NCBI RefSeq assembly: GCF_000331225.1
Contig: NZ_ANFY01000020.1
Span: forward strand, 1-55,803
From: Sandarakinorhabdus sp. AAP62
GTDB taxonomy: Bacteria > Pseudomonadota > Alphaproteobacteria > Sphingomonadales > Sphingomonadaceae
DNA: 55,803 nt
Reading direction: 5' to 3'
Positions within the stretch are counted from its first letter, which is position 1. Every line of letters starts with the position of its first letter. Below, piece after piece: positions 33,975 through 42,835 of this stretch. The notes beneath the pieces were generated by a model. The model was not told where the DNA came from. It was given only the letters and a program-made list of their open reading frames with translations, and made no database searches. The position numbers were made by a program, and so were the translations under genes.

Positions 33975-34030
33975 ACCCGCGACCTCTGGTACCACAAACC
34001 AGCGCTCTAACCAGCTGAGCTACAGTCGCC
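33953..34030 (-). tRNA. tRNA-His (GTG)
   Basis: Full cloverleaf on the minus strand. The acceptor stem GCGACTG pairs with CAGTCGC, and the D arm is GCTC...GAGC. The anticodon stem is CTGGT/ACCAG with loop TTGTGGT (anticodon GTG), and the T arm is GCGGG-TTCAAGC-CCCGT. The extra G(-1) at 34030 and C73 are specific to tRNA-His, and CCA is encoded (33955-33953). Confidence 0.95.
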
Positions 34031-34053
34031 ACGACAATCCTGCCGGGAGGCGC

Positions 34054-34082
34054 GGGATAGACGAGGGCGGGGCCAGAGGCAA
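34054..34082 (-). promoter_or_regulatory. Promoter of tRNA-His
   Basis: Minus-strand TTGCCT (34082-34077), 17-nt spacer, TATCCC (34059-34054). Predicted start near 34047, 17 nt before the mature tRNA end. Confidence 0.45.
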
Positions 34083-34117
34083 GCCAGAAGTTCCGGGCGT
34101 CGGTGCGTGAATGGCCG

Positions 34118-34145
34118 TTGCGCGTTGCGGAAATTTTATTACAAT
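34118..34145 (+). promoter_or_regulatory. Promoter of the amino-acid dehydrogenase gene
   Basis: TTGCGC (34118-34123), 16-nt spacer, TACAAT (34140-34145). Predicted start near 34152, with GGAG (34171-34174) and the ATG following. Confidence 0.45.
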
Positions 34146-34182
34146 ATGACGCAATGAAATCTCGCCTGTTGGAGTCGCCCTG

Positions 34183-35298
34183 ATGACCGCTGCCACCGCT
34201 GCTGCCCATTTCGCCACCGTGCAGCTGGCCGCGCTTGATGCCGCTGGCGCGCCGGCGTTTGACAGCCATGAACGCGTGGCGCTGGTGCAGGATGTGGCTA
34301 CCGGCCTGCATGCCATCGTGGCCATCCATTCCACCCATCTTGGCCCGGCGGCCGGCGGCGTGCGGCGCTGGGCCTATGCCAGCGAGACCGCTGCGCTCAC
34401 CGATGCGCTGCGCCTGTCGCGCGGCATGAGCTACAAGAACGCCATGGCAGGCCTGAAGGCCGGCGGCGGCAAGGCGGTGCTGATTGCCCCACAGTCAGGC
34501 GGCGCACCCAAGACAGAGGCGCTGCTGGAAGCCTTTGGTGACGCCGTCGCCGCGCTGGGCGGCCATTATGTCACCGCCGAGGATGTGGGCATGACGGAGC
34601 ACGACATGGTGGTCGTGTCCCGCCGCACCGCGCATGTCGCTGGCCTGCCGGTTGCGCCCGGCGAAGTGGGCGGCAATCCCGGCCCGTTCACCGCGCGTGG
34701 GGCACTGGCCGGGCTGAAGGCTGCCGTGCGCCACAAGCTGGGCAGCGATCGTGTCGCCGGCCTCCACGTCGCCATCCAGGGAGTTGGCAGCGTTGGCGGT
34801 GCGCTGGCCCGGGCGCTGGCCGCCGAGGGCGCGCGCCTGACCATCGCCGATTTCGATCCGGCCCGCGCTGCCGCACTGGCCGCTGAACTGGGCGCGACCC
34901 AGGTGGATGTTTCGGCGATCATGGCAGTGAAGGCCGACGTGTTCAGCCCGAACGCGCTGGGCGCGATCCTTGATCAGCACAGCATCGCCGCGCTCGACGT
35001 GGCGGTGGTGGCAGGGGCTGCCAACAACCAGCTGGCAACCCCCGAAGACGGCGCCCGGCTGGCGGCGCGCGGCATTCTTTATGCCCCCGATTATGTCATC
35101 AACGCCGGCGGCATCATTTCGGTGGTGGCGGAATATCTGGCGAAGACCGAAGGCAACAAGGTGACTCTGGCCGAGGTGCATGAACAGGTGGACGCCATCG
35201 GCCCGCGCCTGGCGGCCCTGTTTGCCGAAGCCGATACCAGCGGGCTGGCGACGGATGTGGTGGCGGACCAGACGGCGCAGCGGCTGATCGGGCGCTGA
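34183..35298 (+). CDS. Glu/Leu/Phe/Val dehydrogenase (leucine dehydrogenase-like)
   Basis: 371 residues. The substrate and catalytic region GPAAGGVRRWAYASE, MSYKNAMAGLKAGGGKAVL (the catalytic Lys) and YVTAEDVGMTEHDM is followed by the Rossmann site VAIQGVGSVGGALARALA. The end APDYVINAGGIISV is also typical. By length and motif order it fits leucine/valine dehydrogenases rather than hexameric glutamate dehydrogenase. It reversibly deaminates branched-chain amino acids with NAD+. Single gene with its own promoter and an inverted-repeat terminator downstream. Confidence 0.9.
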   Translation: MTAATAAAHFATVQLAALDAAGAPAFDSHERVALVQDVATGLHAIVAIHSTHLGPAAGGVRRWAYASETAALTDALRLSRGMSYKNAMAGLKAGGGKAVLIAPQSGGAPKTEALLEAFGDAVAALGGHYVTAEDVGMTEHDMVVVSRRTAHVAGLPVAPGEVGGNPGPFTARGALAGLKAAVRHKLGSDRVAGLHVAIQGVGSVGGALARALAAEGARLTIADFDPARAAALAAELGATQVDVSAIMAVKADVFSPNALGAILDQHSIAALDVAVVAGAANNQLATPEDGARLAARGILYAPDYVINAGGIISVVAEYLAKTEGNKVTLAEVHEQVDAIGPRLAALFAEADTSGLATDVVADQTAQRLIGR

Positions 35299-35332
35299 AT
35301 CGCCACTCTCCGCTGCGACCGGACAAGACCAG

Positions 35333-35406
35333 ACCCGCTCATGCCGAGCTTGTCGAGGCACGCACGGACTGGGGCGTGTGCCTCGACAAGCTCGGCATGA
35401 GCGGGT
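35333..35406. terminator. 29-bp perfect inverted repeat, bidirectional terminator-like
   Basis: Arms 35333-35361 and 35378-35406 are perfect complements around a 16-nt loop, followed by TTTG on the plus strand. The arm core (CTCATGCCGAGCTTGTCGAG) is a sequence I know as a dispersed repeat in sphingomonad genomes. It lies between the convergent dehydrogenase and tamB genes. Confidence 0.7.
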
Positions 35407-35433
35407 TTTGGCTTTGTCAGCTGGGCTACTGCC

Positions 35434-38400
35434 TCAATAATCCTTCTTCCAGCGCACGCTGGCCGAGGTGCCGCCCAGCGTTGCCACCTGGCTGAGCACC
35501 GACAAGGTGCGGGTCAGCCCGATCTCGATGCTGGTGGCGGTATAGCCCTGCGCGTCGGTAGCAAGCTCCACATAGACATTGCGGCCCACATATTGCCCGG
35601 CAGCGACGGTGGTGCGCCGGCCGGTGACGACATCGGCCGGCAGGATGCGCAGCCGATCGATGCCCAGCCCCTTGCCCACCGCGCCGATCGGATTGAAGCC
35701 GCCACCACGCAGGCTGGTCAGCGCACCGGCCAACTGGATGGCTTCGGGCGCCGAAAGATCGGTGACGCGGCTGCCGAACAGCACGCGCGACAGCACTTCG
35801 TCTTCCGGCAGGGCCGGCACGGAGCTGAACTTGATCTGCGGCCGTTGTGCGGTGCCCTCCACGGTCAGGAAGGCGGTGAAGCCGTTGCCGGTGTTTTCTG
35901 CGGTCACGGCAATGATCGGATCGGGCGGATAGCCGCCGACGAAGCGGATATCGCCGCGGGTGAGCTGGAAGCGTTTCCCGGCAAAATCATAATCGCCGCG
36001 CACCAGTTGCACCCGGCCAAAGAGTTCTGGCGTGGTGGCGCCGCCGCGCAGCCGCACATCGGCCTGCCATTCCGAATTGATCCCCATGCCCGTCACCAGC
36101 AGCCGGCGATCGGCCTTGATGGCAAGGTTGAACAGCCAGCGCGTGGGGGCGACATATTGCAGGGTACGCCGGCCGAGCACGCGGGTGTTCTTCTCTGTCA
36201 CCTGCAGCACCGGTACATCGGCCACGGCCGTGCGCCCCACCCGATAATCGGCGCGCGACAGGGTGAGGGCGCCTGAAACGACGCCGCCATATTCGTCGGT
36301 CGCCACCCGGATATTGCCGCTGCCGGTGGCCGAGACATCGTCGCGGCCCAGGATGGCGGCGTTGGTCGCCACCATGCGGATATCCATCGGAAAGGCGCGT
36401 TCATAGCTCAAGTCGATGGCGCCCGACCCAGTGATGCTGCCCTGTCCGGATTTGCCGGCAAAGCGGGTGAGTTCCAGTTTTGAGGCGGTGAAGCGGGCAT
36501 CCAGGCTGACATCGGTGGCCACTGCGCCCAACAAGGGCGCTTCCACCCGGCCGCCCGTGCCGCGGATCTGGCCCGCCACCTGCGGATCGCCCAGCGTGCC
36601 CGACACATCGGCCGCCACCTGCACCGCGCCGCGCACATCCAGCGCCGTCAGGCCGGACAAGCCCCACAGATCCTGCGCCGGCCCGGCATAGCGCAATTGG
36701 CCGGTAACACTGGCATCGAACAGGCGGGACACGAGGTCAGCCTCGCCGGCGGGGATCGGGCCCAATCGGGCCTGGGCACGGCCTTCCACCTTGCCGGCGC
36801 GCACGATCACCGCGCGCATCACCGTGCCGCCAGCACCGAGCGCCGCGTTGAGGCCAACGTCGATCGGGGTTGAGGTCGAGGTGATGTTGCTGCGCGACAG
36901 ACCATTGAGGCGCAGGGCCGCCGTGCCGGTGGGGGCGGCATCCCCGGCCTGCGCCAGCGCCAGCGTGCCCGAAACCCGCCCGGCCAGATTGAGCGACGGA
37001 TAGGCCAGGCCCACCATCTGCAGCGACACCTTGTCGAGCCGGGCATTGAGCCGCTTCGTCTCGCCCCAGTCGCCAGCCAATTCGGCATTGCCGAGCGCGC
37101 TGGTGAGCGTGACGGGCGCCAGGTGCCAGCCGGCGGCATCGCGGGTAATCACCGCTGGCCCGGCCAGTTTGGCGCCGCGGCCATCATATTCGCCGCCGCC
37201 GCTGATCTGCCAGCGATCGGGCGCGATGGTGCCGCTGAAGGCGAGGTTGAACGCCTCGCCGCTGTTGCCGGCCAGTGCCAGGCTGGCGGTGCCCGAACCG
37301 CCCTCCATGTGTAGCGCGCCGACCGCCTTTTCCACCACCAGGCTGCCGCGTTCCAATCCGGCCAGATCAAGCGCGGCATCGATATCGGGCCCGCTGGCCG
37401 GCAGCAGCACACGCGCTGCAAGCCGCAGCCGGTCAACCGTGATCGGCGTCGCCAGCGGCAGGTTGAGCATGTCGCCGGCCAGTGCCAGCTCAGCCAACTG
37501 CACGTCGCCGGCGGCCGACAGTTTGGCGCTGCCGGTGAGGCCCTTGCCGGCGAGCGCCAGCGTGCCGGCGAAAGGCCCGGCGGCAGACTGGTCCAGCCGG
37601 CCGCTGGCGACAAGATCGGCTGCTGCCAGCCGGTCGACATCGATCCGCAGCACCGGCGACAGCGTGATATCGGCCTTCAGCGTGACCGGCCCCAGCCCGG
37701 ATTGCGCGTCACCCTCCACCCGCCAGCCATCGCCGGCGGGATCGATGCGGGCAGCGACAGCGGTGAGGCCATAGCCGGGCTTGGCCAGCCGGGCGGTGAA
37801 GTGCGGCGCGGCCGCAGTGCCTTCGCCATCGAGGGCGAATGGCCCCCAATCGAGGCTTCTGCCGGTGGCGGCCAGGGTGAAACGGCCATTGGCCCAACCC
37901 GCCCGCCCGGCAGCAGCCAGTTTCGGCGAGGACAGCGCCAGCTCCGACAGGGTGACCGCCAGGCCGGGCAGCAGTGCAAAACGCCCGCCCAGCGTGAGGC
38001 CGCCACCGGTGAGGCGCGTGAGCCCGCTGGCCGGCGGGCGCGCCGCGATCAGGCGGAATTCGCCGTTGCCGGCGATGCTCTGGTTGGCGCCGGGTTTCAG
38101 ATTGGCGCGGAAGCTGGCATCGGCCAGTCCCAGTTGCGGCAACGCCCAACCGCGCACATCGCCCGTCGCGTTCAACCCCCAGGCGCTGGTGGCGGGCACG
38201 AACGACAGGCCGATGCGAGCGGCCAAGGGCCCACTGGTCAGCTTCAGATCATTGGTCTGCAACTGGCCCCTGGCATAAAGCAGCCGGCCTTCGGCGCGCC
38301 ATTTGCCGGTCAGCGGCGCCAGATTTTCGGGGAGGCCAACAAGGCCCGTGGCGACGGCAACCAGCGGCACCGAAAGGCCCGTCTCGTTCAGATCGGCAAT

Positions 38401-39540
38401 CCCGGCCACCGAAAGTCCGTTCAGCGCCAGCCCGCCCGGCAGCGCCAGCCGCTTTGCCAGCAGCCGCGCATCGACCAGCGGCGCCAGCAAGGGCCCGGCA
38501 AGGCGCGCGTTGAGCAGGCCCCCATCAACGCCCCACGATCTGGCGAGCGCGCTGCCATCTGCCAGCGCCAGCCGGGCTTCGGCGTCGGTCCAGCGTTCTT
38601 CGGCGCGGTCGATCCGGCCATTCAGGCGGCCAGTGAAGTGCCGGCCATCAGCGGTGAGCTTCAGTCGGATGAGGTCGCCATCGGGCACCAGTTGGGCCAC
38701 CACGGCCAGCCCGCCGGCCAGCGCATCATTGGCAGCACCGCCCAGCAGCGGCAGCGGATCGATGCGCCCGCGCGCCGATAGCGCCCCCGCCTTGCCCGAC
38801 AGCGCCAGATTGGCCAGCGGCGTGGTGCCCAGCCTGGCCACCAGCTGACCGGTCCAATCGCGCCAGCGCCCGCGCCCGGTGGCAGTGGCATTGAGCGGCG
38901 CCTGCAGCCGCGCCAGTGTCGTCACCAGGCCACCGGCTGGCGCGGCCAGCCTGGCATCCAGCGCGAACGTGTCGCGATCCGGTTCTGCATCAAGGTGCAG
39001 CGCCAGCGTATCGCCCGCCGCCACCGCCGTATCCAGATCGACCAGCGCCCGCCCGGCGTGGAGATCAAGCCGGCTTTTCGCGCGCAGCAGCCGCTGTGGC
39101 CCGGCGATACCCTTTGTCACGACCAGCCGGCCCAGTTCCAGCCTGTCGATGCTGATGTCGATATCGGGCAGGATGCGCGGATCGGCCACCGGCTTCAGGC
39201 GCGGCAGGCGTTCCAGCGTGGCATCGGGAATGATCAGTTCGGTGGCTTCGAAGCGGTTGCCGATCAGCGCCCGAGGTGACCAGTCGAGCGCCACGCGCGG
39301 GGCGCGGGCGAAGCGGCCATGCTGATCGTGCAGTTCCACGCCTTCCAGCGTCGCCTTGTCCCACAGGCTGCCGCTGATGCGCGTCACATGCAGCGAAAGG
39401 CCATTGGCCAGGCTGAAGCCGCCCAGCCTGCGCGCCGCCCAGTCGCGGCCGGGTTGCGTGTCGAGCGCGAAGGGCAGGGCGATGATCAGCGCCAGCAGCG
39501 CCAGCAGCGACAGCAAGGCAAGGCGCAGCCAGCGCCGCAT
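35434..39540 (-). CDS. tamB: TamB-like translocation and assembly module protein
   Basis: 1368 residues. One N-terminal membrane helix (LRLALLSLLALLALIIALPF) is followed by a long repetitive beta-rich region and the C-terminal DUF490/TamB domain. The domain includes LLVTGMGINSEWQADVRLRG, TPELFGRVQLVRGDYDFAGK and AVTAENTGNGFTAFLTVEGT. It is an inner-membrane-anchored protein that spans the periplasm and, with TamA, helps outer-membrane protein or phospholipid delivery. Its start shares one base with the tamA stop (TGATG). Length is within the family range. Confidence 0.92.
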   Translation of the reverse strand: MRRWLRLALLSLLALLALIIALPFALDTQPGRDWAARRLGGFSLANGLSLHVTRISGSLWDKATLEGVELHDQHGRFARAPRVALDWSPRALIGNRFEATELIIPDATLERLPRLKPVADPRILPDIDISIDRLELGRLVVTKGIAGPQRLLRAKSRLDLHAGRALVDLDTAVAAGDTLALHLDAEPDRDTFALDARLAAPAGGLVTTLARLQAPLNATATGRGRWRDWTGQLVARLGTTPLANLALSGKAGALSARGRIDPLPLLGGAANDALAGGLAVVAQLVPDGDLIRLKLTADGRHFTGRLNGRIDRAEERWTDAEARLALADGSALARSWGVDGGLLNARLAGPLLAPLVDARLLAKRLALPGGLALNGLSVAGIADLNETGLSVPLVAVATGLVGLPENLAPLTGKWRAEGRLLYARGQLQTNDLKLTSGPLAARIGLSFVPATSAWGLNATGDVRGWALPQLGLADASFRANLKPGANQSIAGNGEFRLIAARPPASGLTRLTGGGLTLGGRFALLPGLAVTLSELALSSPKLAAAGRAGWANGRFTLAATGRSLDWGPFALDGEGTAAAPHFTARLAKPGYGLTAVAARIDPAGDGWRVEGDAQSGLGPVTLKADITLSPVLRIDVDRLAAADLVASGRLDQSAAGPFAGTLALAGKGLTGSAKLSAAGDVQLAELALAGDMLNLPLATPITVDRLRLAARVLLPASGPDIDAALDLAGLERGSLVVEKAVGALHMEGGSGTASLALAGNSGEAFNLAFSGTIAPDRWQISGGGEYDGRGAKLAGPAVITRDAAGWHLAPVTLTSALGNAELAGDWGETKRLNARLDKVSLQMVGLAYPSLNLAGRVSGTLALAQAGDAAPTGTAALRLNGLSRSNITSTSTPIDVGLNAALGAGGTVMRAVIVRAGKVEGRAQARLGPIPAGEADLVSRLFDASVTGQLRYAGPAQDLWGLSGLTALDVRGAVQVAADVSGTLGDPQVAGQIRGTGGRVEAPLLGAVATDVSLDARFTASKLELTRFAGKSGQGSITGSGAIDLSYERAFPMDIRMVATNAAILGRDDVSATGSGNIRVATDEYGGVVSGALTLSRADYRVGRTAVADVPVLQVTEKNTRVLGRRTLQYVAPTRWLFNLAIKADRRLLVTGMGINSEWQADVRLRGGATTPELFGRVQLVRGDYDFAGKRFQLTRGDIRFVGGYPPDPIIAVTAENTGNGFTAFLTVEGTAQRPQIKFSSVPALPEDEVLSRVLFGSRVTDLSAPEAIQLAGALTSLRGGGFNPIGAVGKGLGIDRLRILPADVVTGRRTTVAAGQYVGRNVYVELATDAQGYTATSIEIGLTRTLSVLSQVATLGGTSASVRWKKDY

Positions 39541-41582
39541 CAGAACGCCTGCCCGATGGAAACATAGAACACCAGCCGGGGATCGCCCTGCTGCGGGTTC
39601 ACCGGCGTGGCGATATCCACCCGCACCGGTCCAAAGCCGGTGTAGAAGCGCGCACCGATGCCGGCGCCGAGCGACAGCCGATCAAAGGCCGGGGTGGTGC
39701 CGGAGGAAACCTCGCCGGCATCGACGAAGGCGACAATGCCCAGATCCTGGCCCAGCGCCTGGAAACGATAGCGGGCTTCCACCGCCAGTTCGGTCAGGCT
39801 GTTGCCGCCGGTCGGCACATTGTCCTCATTGCGCGGGCCAACGCCCTGAAACACATAGCCGCGCACCGACCCGCCACCACCGGCATAGAAGCGCCGATCC
39901 GGTGCGATCACGCCGCGATTGGCGCCAACGATGCTGCCCAGATGAAAGCGCCCGGCCAGCACCAGGCTGTCGCCAAAGGGCTTGTAGGCCGTCGCTTCGA
40001 ACTGGGCCTTGAGATAATTGAAATTGCTCTGGTTTCTCAGTGTGAATTCCGGGCTGAGGCGCGTGGTCAGCCGGAAGCCCCGCGAGGGGTTGAGCAGATC
40101 ATCGGACCGGTCCCAGGTGATGCTGGCCGGCAGCGCCAGCACGGTGAAGGTGCGGCGCGGATCGCCGCGCACCGAACGGTCGCGCTGGCTGGTGATCAGC
40201 GCCTGGGCACCAATGCTCCAGGTCCAGTCCTTCTGCCACAGGATGTTGGATTCGCGCGCCAGCGCCGCCGATATGCCCAGCGTTTCGGCGGCAAAGGCGA
40301 ATTGCTGGCTGGCCGTGAAGCCGCCGGTGACCAGCAACTGCCGATCACGCTGGCCGAAATTGCGCTTGCGCAGTTCCACCTGCGCCACCTGCTCGCGCTC
40401 GGCGGCGACGGCGCGGGCGGTGAAGGCGCCTTCGGGCGGAAACAGGTTGCGATGGGTCCAGCTGCCTTCGGCGCGTACGCCCTGGCCGGTGGAAAAACCG
40501 CCGGCCAGGGCGATGGTGCGCATGGGCGCGGCTTCGCTGCTGATTTCGAGATCGACCGTCTGGGTGCCATCCTCGCGCACTTCGCCCTCGCCGGGCTTGA
40601 TCGCCACCGCGCCGAACAGGCCGGTCTGCACCAGCGCGCGGCGCAGATCCTCGCGCCCGGCGTTGCTGTACCGGTCTCCGGGTTTGAAGCGGGCGAGCAG
40701 GCCGACATGTTTTTCGTCCATGCCCTTCACGCCATCATCAATGCGGATCGCGCCAAACACGCCGCGCCGGCCAAGATCGACACTTTGCACCAGCGTGGCA
40801 TCGCGGCTGGCGTGATCGATGGTGATGTCGGGCGGTGCGATGCGCGCGAACGGATAGCCGGCATCGGCAAGGCGGATCGGCAGGCCGTCCTGTGCCGATT
40901 GCACGCGCGCGGCTTCCACCGCATCGCCCACCCGGATCGGCAGCAGCCGGCCCACGATGCGCGCCGGATCGGGGCCCAGCGCGCCGATCGGGGCGGTGAT
41001 GCTGATCTCGCGGAAATTGTAGATCGGCCCCGGCGTCGCCCGCACCCGCACGATGCTGGGCCTGCCGGCCTGTGCCGGCTCGATGCTGATCCGGGCCTGC
41101 CCGCCATAATGGCCGATCGAGCGCAGCAACAGATCGGCCAGATCGCGGTCTTCGGCGATGCGGCGGCCCAGTTGCGCCAGGTTGGTTTCCTCGCCCCGGT
41201 GCAGCCACAGCGCCGACAGGCTGCGGAATTCATCATCGAGGCCCAGTTCGGCCAGGCCGCTGACTTCCACGCTGTAGCGGACGGCGGCATCCGGAGCGTC
41301 GGCAGCGCCGGTGGTCGATTCGACATCGGGCCAGGCCACGGCATCGCTGTCGGGCAGATCGGGCAGGGGCGATTCCGGCCCCGGAATCGCATCGGTGGCA
41401 GGCGGCGGCATCGGCAGCGGTTCGGCAGCGGGCGCAGTCTGGGCCTGTGCGGTTCCGGCCGCAGCGACGAGCAAGAGGGGCAGCAACCGATGCACCAGAC
41501 CGGGTTTACCGGATGGACAAGACAGCGCAAGCCGCAGCCGGCTCTGGCGCTCATCGCGTCTCTGGTGCAAGGGGCTGGGCAT
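39540..41582 (-). CDS. tamA: TamA-like outer-membrane assembly factor (Omp85 family)
   Basis: 680 residues from the ATG at 41582, preceded by GGGAG. A signal peptide is present (LVHRLLPLLLVAAAGTAQAQ, after an N-terminal extension of ~28 residues). POTRA-type repeats follow, and then the Omp85 barrel with RRFYAGGGGSVRGYVFQGVGPR (first 20 residues characteristic) and the final Phe (VSIGQAF). A GTG at 41495 would give a shorter, more normal signal peptide. The ATG is on the same CATG as the start of the plus-strand gene 41581. Pairs with tamB. Confidence 0.9.
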   Translation of the reverse strand: MPSPLHQRRDERQSRLRLALSCPSGKPGLVHRLLPLLLVAAAGTAQAQTAPAAEPLPMPPPATDAIPGPESPLPDLPDSDAVAWPDVESTTGAADAPDAAVRYSVEVSGLAELGLDDEFRSLSALWLHRGEETNLAQLGRRIAEDRDLADLLLRSIGHYGGQARISIEPAQAGRPSIVRVRATPGPIYNFREISITAPIGALGPDPARIVGRLLPIRVGDAVEAARVQSAQDGLPIRLADAGYPFARIAPPDITIDHASRDATLVQSVDLGRRGVFGAIRIDDGVKGMDEKHVGLLARFKPGDRYSNAGREDLRRALVQTGLFGAVAIKPGEGEVREDGTQTVDLEISSEAAPMRTIALAGGFSTGQGVRAEGSWTHRNLFPPEGAFTARAVAAEREQVAQVELRKRNFGQRDRQLLVTGGFTASQQFAFAAETLGISAALARESNILWQKDWTWSIGAQALITSQRDRSVRGDPRRTFTVLALPASITWDRSDDLLNPSRGFRLTTRLSPEFTLRNQSNFNYLKAQFEATAYKPFGDSLVLAGRFHLGSIVGANRGVIAPDRRFYAGGGGSVRGYVFQGVGPRNEDNVPTGGNSLTELAVEARYRFQALGQDLGIVAFVDAGEVSSGTTPAFDRLSLGAGIGARFYTGFGPVRVDIATPVNPQQGDPRLVFYVSIGQAF

Positions 41583-41766
41583 GGCGTCTCCCGGCTCTCC
41601 TGTTTCGCGGCCACCACAGCGCGGCGGCGGTATCTTCATTGCCTTTGGCCTGGTGGCGGGCGCAGTTGGCGGCACGCTGGTCGGGCAACCGTCGATCGGG
41701 CTGTTGGCCGGGTTTGGCGTGGGCGTGGTGGCGACCATCCTGCTGGCTCTGCGCGACCGCCGCTGA
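41581..41766 (+). CDS. Small two-helix membrane protein
   Basis: 61 residues: a polar start (MASPGSPVSRPPQRGG), helix IFIAFGLVAGAVGGTLVG, turn QPSIGLLAGFG, helix VGVVATILLALRDRR. AAGGGG lies 7 nt before the ATG. Similar short proteins with GQPSIGLLAG are common next to housekeeping genes in sphingomonads, but I know no function. Its ATG and that of tamA use the same CATG palindrome (41580-41583). It ends 63 bp before the DUF808 gene and could share its transcript. Confidence 0.7.
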   Translation: MASPGSPVSRPPQRGGGIFIAFGLVAGAVGGTLVGQPSIGLLAGFGVGVVATILLALRDRR

Positions 41767-41829
41767 ACGCCGCATTGCGCTGGCCGTTGGCTGCGCTATC
41801 ACGGCCTGGCACTTACGGGGGAACGACGC

Positions 41830-42783
41830 GTGGCGAGCGGTTTGTTTGCACTGCTGGATGATATTGCCGCCATCGCCAAGGTGGCGGCAGCCAGTGTCGA
41901 TGACATCGGCACCATGGCGGTTTCCAGCCTGGATGACACGGCAGCTGCGGCGGCCAAGGCTTCGGCCAAGGCAGCGGGCGTGGTGGTGGATGATGCAGCC
42001 GTCACGCCGCGCTATGTCGTCGGCTTCACGGCCGATCGCGAGATCCCCATCGTGGCCAAGATCGCGCGCGGCAGCTTGAAGAACAAGCTGGTCTTCCTGC
42101 TGCCTGGCGCGCTGGCCCTGTCATACTTCCTGCCCGTCGTCATCACGCCGCTGCTGATGGCCGGCGGCGCCTTCCTGTGCTTTGAAGGCGCGGAAAAACT
42201 GTGGGAAAAACTGACGCCGCATGACGAATTTGCCGAGGAAATCGGTGCCCTCGACCCGGTGGAAAAGGAACGCTCCATGGTGTCGGGCGCCATCCGGACC
42301 GACATGATCCTTTCGGCCGAAATCATGGCCATCGCGCTGGGTACGGTGGAGCAGGAACCGATTTTCGAACAGGCCGCCGCCTTGACCGTGGTGGCGCTGG
42401 GCATCACGGCAATGGTCTATGGCGCTGTCGCGCTGATCGTGAAGGCCGATGATTTCGGCGTGTTTCTGGCCCGCAAGAACAATGGCGCGCTGGCGGCGTT
42501 CGGGCGCGGCCTGGTCACCGGCATGCCGGCTTTCCTGGCCATACTGGGCTGGGTGGGCCTGCTCGCCATGCTGTGGGTGGGCGGCCATATCGTCATCGAT
42601 GGCCTGCACAAGTTTGGCGCGCATCTGCCGCATGATCTGCTGCACGCCGCCATGCACGCGGTGGAGGGCGCCGGCGGCGTTGCGCGCTGGCTGGCGGAAG
42701 CGGGCGGAGCCGGCCTGTTCGGCATCCTGCTGGGCGGGCTGATTGTTGCCGGCCTGCACGCCATCCCACGCAAGGGTCATTGA
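41830..42783 (+). CDS. DUF808 (YedI-like) membrane protein
   Basis: 317 residues from a GTG with GGGGGA upstream. The family start MASGLFALLDDIAAIAKVAA and the segments DDAAVTPRYVVGFTADREIP and LLMAGGAFLCFEGAEKLWEK are conserved in DUF808, followed by about six hydrophobic helices (each piece shorter than the whole). Function is unknown; the protein resides in the inner membrane. Confidence 0.88.
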   Translation: MASGLFALLDDIAAIAKVAAASVDDIGTMAVSSLDDTAAAAAKASAKAAGVVVDDAAVTPRYVVGFTADREIPIVAKIARGSLKNKLVFLLPGALALSYFLPVVITPLLMAGGAFLCFEGAEKLWEKLTPHDEFAEEIGALDPVEKERSMVSGAIRTDMILSAEIMAIALGTVEQEPIFEQAAALTVVALGITAMVYGAVALIVKADDFGVFLARKNNGALAAFGRGLVTGMPAFLAILGWVGLLAMLWVGGHIVIDGLHKFGAHLPHDLLHAAMHAVEGAGGVARWLAEAGGAGLFGILLGGLIVAGLHAIPRKGH

Positions 42784-42800
42784 TTCGTGCGGCCTGTTTC

Positions 42801-42820
42801 TGTATTGTATCTACAATACA
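42801..42820. promoter_or_regulatory. Perfect 9-bp-arm palindrome (TGTATTGTA-TC-TACAATACA)
   Basis: Two perfect 9-bp arms separated by 2 bp, 16 bp before the lipoprotein start and just upstream of its GGAG (42822-42825). AT-rich and in a short intergenic gap, it looks like a repressor operator rather than a terminator (no T-run; gene follows at once). TGTA...TACA sites are used by GntR/YtrA and PadR families. No such regulator is in the window. Confidence 0.55.
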
Positions 42821-42835
42821 CTGGAGCCTGAAGCC

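Noticed and set aside
42801-42820. Palindrome as transcription terminator of the DUF808 gene
   Set aside because: It is AT-rich, has no following T-run and stands right before a ribosome site; an operator is more likely.
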